Below, one piece after another: positions 1 through 3,998 of a DNA stretch of 5,383 nt. The notes below the pieces were generated by a model. The model did no database searches and was not told the DNA's origin. It worked only from the letters and a program-made list of their open reading frames with translations. The position numbers and the translations under genes were made by a program. Location: positions 1 through 5,383 of the forward strand of contig JANMQK010000330.1 of NCBI GenBank assembly GCA_031370485.1, read 5' to 3'. The stretch's first letter is position 1; each line of letters begins with the position of its first letter. The DNA comes from JANMQK01 sp031370485. Lineage in GTDB: Bacteria > Acidobacteriota > Polarisedimenticolia > Gp22-AA2.

Positions 1-231
1 CTCGAGGATGATCTCCTTGCCGTCGGGGGCGCTTTTCACGATCTTGACGCGGCCGCCGATGATGAAATGAAACCGCGCGGCGGGATCTCCCTCGTGGAAA
101 ATCGCCTCCCCGGACCCGAACGATCGCATCACGACGAGCGGCCGCACGCGCTCCCTCTCCTCCGGGAGCAGATTCTGAAACAGCGGAATCGCCGCCCACG
201 GAATGGGGGGCGATTGGCCGGGTCCCGACAC
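1..231 (-). CDS. CRP/FNR-family transcriptional regulator, N-terminal part (runs off the window)
   Basis: Reading the minus strand from GTG at 231-229 gives 77 codons open to the window edge. The visible part is the start of a cyclic-nucleotide-binding (cNMP) jelly-roll domain: IPLFQNLLPEERERV at about residues 14-28, then GEAIFHEGDPAARFHFI at about 40-56 and GGRVKIVKSAPDGKEIILE at the end. These are the hallmark strands and turns of CRP/FNR sensor domains. Family members continue into a dimer helix and a winged-helix DNA-binding domain, which would lie outside the window. The GTG start is chosen because a strong Shine-Dalgarno GAGGAGG lies about 6 bases upstream and an in-frame stop lies shortly before it; no in-frame ATG occurs upstream of the domain. 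The ligand cannot be told: no N-terminal cysteine cluster for an FNR-type iron-sulfur centre is visible. The gene diverges from the sigma-54 promoter and structured RNA to its right. Confidence 0.85.
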   Translation of the reverse strand, partial: MSGPGQSPPIPWAAIPLFQNLLPEERERVRPLVVMRSFGSGEAIFHEGDPAARFHFIIGGRVKIVKSAPDGKEIILE

Positions 232-332
232 GCGATTCCTCCTCGACGGCCATCACCTTAACCGGTCTTCCCGTCGGCGCAACGCTACCACGACCGGGGG
301 GTGGGCGGCGGAATGAATCGATCACCTGCTCA

Positions 333-348
333 TGGCACATGCCTTGCT
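333..348 (+). promoter_or_regulatory. Sigma-54 (RpoN) -24/-12 promoter
   Basis: TGGCAC at 333-338, five bases, then TTGCT at 344-348 matches the sigma-54 consensus TGGCAC-N5-TTGCW fully. The GG (334-335) and GC (346-347) doublets are 10 bp apart, the invariant spacing. Taking the GC as -13/-12 puts the start of transcription at about G359. It lies in non-coding DNA and points at the structured RNA region, whose closing stem begins at 365. Sigma-54 promoters need an AAA+ enhancer-binding activator bound upstream; none is encoded in the window. The only upstream candidate I see is a loose inverted repeat, CCGGTC (262-267) and GACCGG (292-297). Confidence 0.8.
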
Positions 349-358
349 TTCGATAGGT

Positions 359-676
359 GAGGAACGATGGGGAGAAAGCTCTCCAGGCCGCCTCAGAAAG
401 GGACCCTGTCCCAAGGGGGCGGCCGGATAGACGACCGGGAGAGCGATCGAACTGTGGTCTCCGGCAACAACAAAGTGGCGAAGAGCTGACCAATAGGAAA
501 GCAGGCAAAGGACTTCGCCGGAGACCATGGAACCCTTGGCACCCGCAGGCACGGGCGCTTCTGGCTTCCGGGTGCTGCGCTCCCCATTGGCCTTCGGTGG
601 AGAGGGATCCCCTCGACCCTCCCACCGGGGGTTATCAGCCCCTCCGTCCGGAGCCTTCCGGGCGGAGGGGTTCGTC
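359..676 (+). ncRNA. Predicted structured RNA, sigma-54 driven, family not recognised
   Basis: The region has no credible protein gene but dense complementary segments. Closing stem P1 pairs 365-374 with 580-589 (10 bp, one G-U). Inside it sit three arms. P2 is 378-384/438-444 plus 386-392/418-424 plus 400-404/408-412. P3 is a perfect 11 bp, 455-465/517-527, around a 51-nt A/G-rich loop. P4 is 538-545/569-576 (8 bp, one G-U). The joining strands are 3, 10, 10 and 3 nt, a compact four-way junction. Hairpin P5 follows (595-600 plus 602-606 with 617-627, A601 bulged), then the terminator hairpin. The predicted sigma-54 start (359) falls 6 nt before P1, so promoter, fold and terminator agree on one unit of about 317 nt. 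It lacks the signature sequences of RNase P RNA, tmRNA, SRP RNA or the riboswitches I know. It could be a trans-acting small RNA, or a cis-acting leader of the downstream fmdB operon. Its existence is inferred from sequence only. Confidence 0.62.
639..676 (+). terminator. Intrinsic terminator ending the structured RNA
   Basis: CCCCTCCG (639-646) pairs with CGGAGGGG (663-670). The stem continues through a T-G wobble (647/662) and CCGG/CCGG (648-651/658-661) around the six-base loop AGCCTT: 13 bp in all and very GC-rich. The following TTCGTCATT is only moderately T-rich, so termination may be incomplete and some read-through into fmdB (start 758) is possible. G628-631 could instead pair with C639-642 and open the base of the stem. 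Confidence 0.65.
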
Positions 677-711
677 ATTCAGAGTGCAAAATTCGCCAGG
701 GCCGGAAAATC

Positions 712-740
712 TTGCAGCCCCCAACCCTCCGTTGTATCCT
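712..740 (+). promoter_or_regulatory. Possible sigma-70-type promoter for the fmdB operon
   Basis: TTGCAG (712-717), a 17-bp gap, and TATCCT (735-740) make a partial match to -35/-10 boxes (3/6 and 4/6). Transcription would start near 747, right at the GGAGG ribosome site of the gene starting at 758. It lies downstream of the terminator at 639-670, so it could give the operon independent expression. The match is weak and could be chance. Confidence 0.3.
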
Positions 741-757
741 TCGCCCGGAGGATGAGG

Positions 758-985
758 ATGCCCCTGTACGAGTACGCCTGCCGGAAATGCTCGCTCAGGT
801 TCGAGCAATTGGTCTTCGCGACCGGTGTCCCGGCCTGTCCTGAATGCCACAGCAAGGACCTCGAGAAGCTCCTCTCCGTATTCGCCGTAGGTGGCGGGGC
901 GACGAGGAAGGAAACGAGCGGACCGGGCGGGTCGTGCGGCACGTGCGGCGACCCGCGCGGCCCCGGTTCCTGCTCCACCAATTGA
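758..985 (+). CDS. FmdB-family zinc-ribbon protein
   Basis: This 75-residue protein opens with MPLYEYACRKC, the near-invariant start of FmdB/CxxC_CxxC regulatory proteins. Two cysteine pairs, C8/C11 and C27/C30, form a putative zinc ribbon (residues 1-45). The C-terminal tail CGTCGDPRGPGSC (60-72) is also typical of the family and adds three more cysteines. The family was named after a putative regulator in a formamidase/amidase cluster; its molecular role is still poorly defined, and small size with a metal-binding ribbon suggests nucleic-acid or protein binding. An ATG two codons earlier (752) is in frame but abuts the GGAGG at 747-751, so 758, at a normal distance, is preferred. The length is usual for the family. 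The next gene starts 20 bases after the stop on the same strand, so co-transcription is likely. Confidence 0.92.
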   Translation: MPLYEYACRKCSLRFEQLVFATGVPACPECHSKDLEKLLSVFAVGGGATRKETSGPGGSCGTCGDPRGPGSCSTN

Positions 986-1005
986 ACCAAGTCAGCCGGA
1001 CACAA

Positions 1006-1932
1006 ATGAAACCGCGACTCCTGATCTTCGCCGCCTGCCTGTTCGCTTTGCTCACCGTCGCATGCGGCACACCGGGCGAGCGCGCCCGATCTGCATCCAA
1101 CCCGGCGACGGCGAAGGGGGTCGTGGACGCCACGGTGCCCTCGGCGGACGGGGTTCTCATTCACTACCATGCCGAAGGGGAGGGGGCGCCGGCCGTTGTC
1201 TTCGTGCATTGCTGGTCGTGCGACGCCTCCTACTGGTCGTCCCAGATGTCCTACCTCGCGCCGAGGCACCGGGTCGTGGCCATTGATCTGGCGGGACACG
1301 GGTCGTCCGGCCGGAACCGCTCGGCCTGGACGATCCCGGCCTTCGCGCGGGACGTTCAGGCCGTGGTCGAGGCGCTCGACCTGAAAGAGGTCGTCCTCGT
1401 CGGGCATTCGATGGGAGGGCCGGTCATCGTCGAGGCGGCCCGGCTCATGCCGGATCGGGTGATCGGCCTGGTCCCTGTCGATACGCTGCAGAACGTCGAG
1501 TCCAAATGGGATCCCGCCGGCTTCCGCGCGTTTCTCGACGGTCTCAGGAAGGATTTCCGGGGCTCGGTGCACGAGCTGGTCCGCGGGATCATGCCGAAAG
1601 GGGCCGACCCGCTCCTGGTCGAGCGGATCGCCTCGGGCATGGGAAACGCACCCCCCGAGATCGCCCTCGGCGCGATGCAGGGGCTGTACGATTACGACGT
1701 CCTGCCGGCTCTCCGCGGGGTGAAGGCGCCGATCCATGCGATCAACGGAAGCCTTCTCACGACACGGGTCGAGATTAACCGCAAGTACGCGCCCGGATTC
1801 GAAGCCGACGTGATCCCCGGCGTGGGGCATTTCCCGATGTTCGAGGCGCCGCAGGCATTTGACCGGCTGCTCGACTCGGCGCTCGCCGGATTCTCCGACC
1901 CTGGCGCCCCCCGCCCCAACGATCCCCGCTGA
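1006..1932 (+). CDS. Alpha/beta-hydrolase lipoprotein
   Basis: The protein has 308 residues. Residues 1-20 form a lipoprotein signal peptide with basic MKPR, a hydrophobic core and a cleavage box LTVAC ending at C20; G21 follows, with no Asp at +2 that would hold it in the inner membrane. The rest is an alpha/beta-hydrolase fold: first strand VVFVHCWSCDASYW (64-77), DLAGHGSS (94-101), nucleophile elbow GHSMGG with S135, a mostly helical cap (about 165-225), and the catalytic His in GVGHFPMFEAP (H275). Two oddities: the oxyanion-region HG of most relatives is HC here (H68-C69), and no aspartate sits in the usual acid position after strand 7 (NGSLLTTRVE, 247-255), so D159 or E255 may serve. Substrate unknown; likely a periplasmic esterase or lactonase-like enzyme anchored to the membrane. 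ATG 1006 is chosen because the signal peptide starts exactly there, although no clear Shine-Dalgarno is visible; coupling to fmdB upstream may supply ribosomes. Confidence 0.88.
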   Translation: MKPRLLIFAACLFALLTVACGTPGERARSASNPATAKGVVDATVPSADGVLIHYHAEGEGAPAVVFVHCWSCDASYWSSQMSYLAPRHRVVAIDLAGHGSSGRNRSAWTIPAFARDVQAVVEALDLKEVVLVGHSMGGPVIVEAARLMPDRVIGLVPVDTLQNVESKWDPAGFRAFLDGLRKDFRGSVHELVRGIMPKGADPLLVERIASGMGNAPPEIALGAMQGLYDYDVLPALRGVKAPIHAINGSLLTTRVEINRKYAPGFEADVIPGVGHFPMFEAPQAFDRLLDSALAGFSDPGAPRPNDPR

Positions 1933-1952
1933 CTACCGGGCCGTTTCCGCAT

Positions 1953-2006
1953 AAAAAAACGGGGCGGTCGGAGGTCTCCCCAGACCCTTTTGTCCCGACC
2001 GCCCCG
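1953..2006 (-). terminator. Intrinsic terminator of the DUF378-fasciclin operon
   Basis: A perfect 12-bp GC-rich stem (1960-1971 with 1995-2006) encloses a smaller hairpin GGTCT/AGACC (1973-1977/1982-1986). On the plus strand it is preceded by seven A (1953-1959), so on the minus strand the stem is followed by a T7 tract: a textbook terminator for the minus-strand genes. No T tract follows it on the plus strand, but the same hairpin may slow read-through from the convergent hydrolase gene that ends at 1932. Confidence 0.9.
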
Positions 2007-2059
2007 CCGGCGCGTCGTCCAACCAGGCACGCGCGCCAAAACCTGGCTTTACTCTGCGC

Positions 2060-2578
2060 TCAGTTCTTCGGGATCATCACCGTGTCGATCACGTGAATCA
2101 CGCCGTTCGTGGTCACGATGTCGGTCTTGATGACGTTCGCGTTGTCGACCTTGACGCCCCTGTGCGCGTCGATGGTGAGGCTCTGCCCCTCGACGGTCTT
2201 CGCCGTGGTGAGCTTCACCACGTCGGCGGCCATCACCTTGCCGGCCACCACGTGATAGGTAAGGATGTCGGTGAGCTTCGCCTTGTCCTTCAGAAGCCCG
2301 TCCAGCGTGCCCGCCGGCAGCTTCGCGAAGGCCTCATCGGTCGGGGCGAAGACGGTGAACGGACCCTTCCCCTTCAGCGTGTCCACGAGACCCGCCGCCT
2401 TGATGGCGGTCACGAGGGTGTTGAACGAGCCGGCCTGTGCTGCGGTGTCGACGATATCCATTGTGACAACCTCCTCTTTTGAGCTCTTGCTGTGAGTGCC
2501 GGCCATGGAGTGGCCGACGAACATGGCGCCAGCGAGCAGCGCCGCCACTACTGAACTCGAAACGCTCCGAACTTTCAT
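2060..2578 (-). CDS. Secreted fasciclin (FAS1) domain protein
   Basis: This 172-residue protein has a signal peptide (basic start, hydrophobic core about 9-21, likely cleavage after SMA at residue 26) and one FAS1 domain (about 38-170). The conserved H1 motif FTVFAPTDEAFAKL lies at 74-87, the YH motif in LTYHVVAG at 106-113, and the H2 motif NGVIHVIDTVMIP at 158-170. FAS1 domains mediate adhesion or protein-protein contacts outside the cytoplasm; bacterial single-domain forms are common and rarely have a proven role. ATG at 2578 is preceded by GGGAGG at a good distance (about 6 bases). The reading frame stays open upstream to 2902 by chance, overlapping the DUF378 gene in another frame, so a 280-residue version should not be used. 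It is the second gene of a two-gene operon and ends in the terminator at 1953-2006. Confidence 0.95.
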   Translation of the reverse strand: MKVRSVSSSVVAALLAGAMFVGHSMAGTHSKSSKEEVVTMDIVDTAAQAGSFNTLVTAIKAAGLVDTLKGKGPFTVFAPTDEAFAKLPAGTLDGLLKDKAKLTDILTYHVVAGKVMAADVVKLTTAKTVEGQSLTIDAHRGVKVDNANVIKTDIVTTNGVIHVIDTVMIPKN

Positions 2579-2631
2579 GCTCTTCCTCCCTTGAAATGAG
2601 ACTGTTGGTTCAGCCACACGCTCTCCTCCGA

Positions 2632-2853
2632 TCACGCCCGGGCCAGGCCGGTGTTCCACCGCCGTTGGATCGCCTTCCACTGCAGCGCCTGGTAGATGGC
2701 GCCAAGGCCCACCAGCGCGTAAACCATCCGGCTGAGCAGGCTCGCCTCTCCAAAAATCGACGCCACCAGGTCGAAGCCGACTACTCCCACGAGCCCCCAG
2801 TTGAGCCCCCCCACGACCAGCAAGACCGCAGCAACCACATCCATAGTCTTCAT
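2632..2853 (-). CDS. DUF378-family small membrane protein
   Basis: The product has 73 residues and two predicted membrane segments, roughly 5-26 and 42-58. The first contains GGLNWGLVG (15-23), the diagnostic stretch of DUF378 proteins; FDLVASIFG (27-35) and SRMVYALVGLGAIYQ (41-55) complete the usual pattern. A basic tail (WKAIQRRW, 59-66) probably lies in the cytoplasm. The family's function is unknown. Start ATG at 2853 has AAGGAGG about 5 bases upstream. It is the first gene of the operon; 53 bases separate it from the fasciclin gene. A divergent control region shared with the CarH-like regulator lies directly upstream. Confidence 0.93.
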   Translation of the reverse strand: MKTMDVVAAVLLVVGGLNWGLVGVVGFDLVASIFGEASLLSRMVYALVGLGAIYQALQWKAIQRRWNTGLARA

Positions 2854-2882
2854 CGAGTCCTCCTTCTCTTGACTGTTTATGT

Positions 2883-2904
2883 CCTAGACAATACATGGAC
2901 ATTT
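2883..2904. promoter_or_regulatory. Tandem 11-bp TnnACA repeats, candidate CarH-type operator
   Basis: Two direct repeats at exactly 11-bp spacing each fit TnnACA: T2885..ACA2888-2890 and T2896..ACA2899-2901. Bacterial CarH is known to bind tandem repeats of about 11 bp of this general form, recalled from the Thermus work and not checked here. The first repeat covers the -10 box of the leftward promoter, where a bound repressor would block it. A third ACA pair at 11-bp spacing (2940-2942, 2951-2953) lies on the rightward promoter, though only the first of these has the leading T. Confidence 0.4.
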
Positions 2905-2916
2905 AGATGAAGTCAA
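2888..2916 (-). promoter_or_regulatory. Sigma-70-type promoter of the DUF378-fasciclin operon
   Basis: On the minus strand TTGACT (2916-2911), 17 bp, then TATTGT (2893-2888) gives 5/6 and 4/6 matches at ideal spacing. Transcription would start near 2881, leaving a leader of about 28 nt with the AAGGAGG ribosome site before the DUF378 ATG at 2853. Confidence 0.6.
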
Positions 2917-2936
2917 GGATATATATGGAAAATTTA

Positions 2937-2965
2937 TTGACATTAGTAGAACAGGATTCTACTAT
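2937..2965 (+). promoter_or_regulatory. Sigma-70-type promoter of the CarH-like regulator
   Basis: Perfect -35 TTGACA (2937-2942), 17-bp spacer, and -10 TACTAT (2960-2965, 4/6). Predicted start of transcription is about 2972, only a few bases before ATG 2976. The two divergent -35 boxes lie 20 bp apart, back to back. The box sits inside the longest open frame of the regulator, which argues that the true start codon is downstream. Confidence 0.6.
2944..2964. promoter_or_regulatory. Perfect palindrome over the regulator promoter, candidate operator
   Basis: TAGTAGAA (2944-2951), five bases, TTCTACTA (2957-2964): 8-bp perfect arms centred at 2954. It fills the spacer and overlaps the -10 box of the rightward promoter, the place for an autorepressor or another dimeric repressor. 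It does not match an operator I can name with confidence. Confidence 0.55.
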
Positions 2966-2975
2966 CCTTATTACT

Positions 2976-3986
2976 ATGGGAGCAGGGAAACGAGAGGCTC
3001 AAGCCGATAACGGACTGAAGGAACGCCATCCGATCCAGGTGGTCGCCCGGCGCACCGGGCTCACCCCGGACGTCTTGCGGGTCTGGGAGCGACGATACGA
3101 AGCCGTCCGGCCCGCGCGCTCGTCCGGCAGCCGCAGGCTCTACAGCGACGACGACGTCGAGCGGCTCGTCCTGTTGCGAAGGGCGACGCTCGGCGGGCGG
3201 AGCATCGGTCAGGTCGCGTCACTTCCGACCGACGAGTTGCGCCAGCTGGTGGAGGCGGACGAAAGCGCCCAGCGGCAGGCCCCGGCCGCGGCGCGGGCGG
3301 CGAACTCCCGGGGCCGGGAGGAATCTCCTTCCGCGAGCCTCTCCGCCACGGAACATCTCGATGCCTGCCTGGAGGCGATCCGCCGGCTGGACGTTCCCGG
3401 GCTGGAAGCGGCCCTCAACCGTGCCGGGGTCTCGCTCAGCCGGACAGCGGCGATGGAAATGGTCCTCATGCCCCTGATGCATCGGATAGGCGATCTGTGG
3501 CGCGAGGGGACGCTGCGAATCGTGCACGAGCACCTGGCGGCGGCGGTCGTACGGAACATCCTGGCCCGCAGCACCGAGGGCCCGCTGGCCCCCGGGTCCG
3601 GCCCCTCCCTCCTCGTGACAACCCCGGCGGGACAACTCCACGAGCTCGGCGCGATGATGGTCGTCGGGACCGCCGCATCGGAAGGCTGGCAGGCGACCTA
3701 CCTGGGGCCGAACCTCCCCGCCGAGGAGATTGCCGTCGCCGCGCAGACGCGGCAGGCGCGCGCCCTGGCCTTGAGCATCATCTACCCGGCCGACGATCCC
3801 CGCCTGGGCGCGGAGATCCGCCTCGTTCGCCGCTTCAGTCCGGAGGGGATGGCGATCATCGCCGGGGGGGCGGCCGCGAGCGCGTATCGCGACGACCTCG
3901 AGGCGATCGGAGCGACCATTCTCCCCGACATGCAGACGCTGCGCGCCACGCTGGAAGGCCTTCGCAAGGTTCCCTCCCGGGACTAG
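2976..3986 (+). CDS. CarH/LitR-like MerR-family regulator with cobalamin-binding photosensory domain
   Basis: The product has 336 residues from ATG 2976. Residues 18-90 form a MerR-type winged helix (HPIQVVARRTGLTPDVLRVWERRYEAV...SRRLYSDDDVERL). An Ala/Arg-rich linker follows (about 95-125), then the helical cobalamin cap (about 126-200) and a Rossmann-like B12-binding domain (about 208-335). The cap has W175, E185 and H186 in the W-x9-E-H arrangement known from CarH photoreceptors, where these residues contact the adenosyl group. H222 in QLHELG fits the lower axial cobalt ligand, though family motifs usually have E or D where Q220 stands. Known CarH proteins bind DNA as adenosylcobalamin-loaded tetramers in the dark and release it when light breaks the Co-C bond. 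In-frame ATGs at 2907 and 2925 exist, the latter with AAGGA 5 bases upstream. That segment is AT-rich and contains a promoter, so 2976 is preferred, with modest confidence in the exact start. The gene diverges from the DUF378-fasciclin operon. Confidence 0.88.
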   Translation: MGAGKREAQADNGLKERHPIQVVARRTGLTPDVLRVWERRYEAVRPARSSGSRRLYSDDDVERLVLLRRATLGGRSIGQVASLPTDELRQLVEADESAQRQAPAAARAANSRGREESPSASLSATEHLDACLEAIRRLDVPGLEAALNRAGVSLSRTAAMEMVLMPLMHRIGDLWREGTLRIVHEHLAAAVVRNILARSTEGPLAPGSGPSLLVTTPAGQLHELGAMMVVGTAASEGWQATYLGPNLPAEEIAVAAQTRQARALALSIIYPADDPRLGAEIRLVRRFSPEGMAIIAGGAAASAYRDDLEAIGATILPDMQTLRATLEGLRKVPSRD

Positions 3987-3998
3987 CTGTTCATGGGA

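Noticed and set aside
359..676. Identity as RNase P RNA, tmRNA, SRP RNA, 6S RNA or a T-box/cobalamin/SAM/FMN/TPP riboswitch
   Set aside because: I looked for the signature sequences (for example GAGGAAAGTCC of RNase P, the T-loop and CCA end of tmRNA, the TPP and B12 boxes) and did not find them. For 6S, the multi-arm junction does not fit a single long hairpin with a central bubble.
322..755. Open frames of about 118 and 132 codons across the RNA region on both strands
   Set aside because: They show low-complexity Arg/Pro/Gly composition, no recognisable domain and no good ribosome site. They overlap the promoter, the paired stems and the terminator.
844..1005. Longer version of the hydrolase starting at 844 inside fmdB
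   Set aside because: It would overlap fmdB out of frame with an Arg-rich leader and bury the lipoprotein signal peptide, which starts exactly at 1006.
679..1830. 383-codon open frame on the minus strand opposite fmdB and the hydrolase
   Set aside because: It is a shadow of two well-supported plus-strand genes in GC-rich DNA. Its translation is rich in Arg, Pro, His and Asp, with no domain or ribosome site.
2579..2902. N-terminal extension of the fasciclin frame to 280 codons
   Set aside because: The extension overlaps the DUF378 gene in another frame and the promoter. The ATG at 2578 has a strong ribosome site and begins a proper signal peptide.
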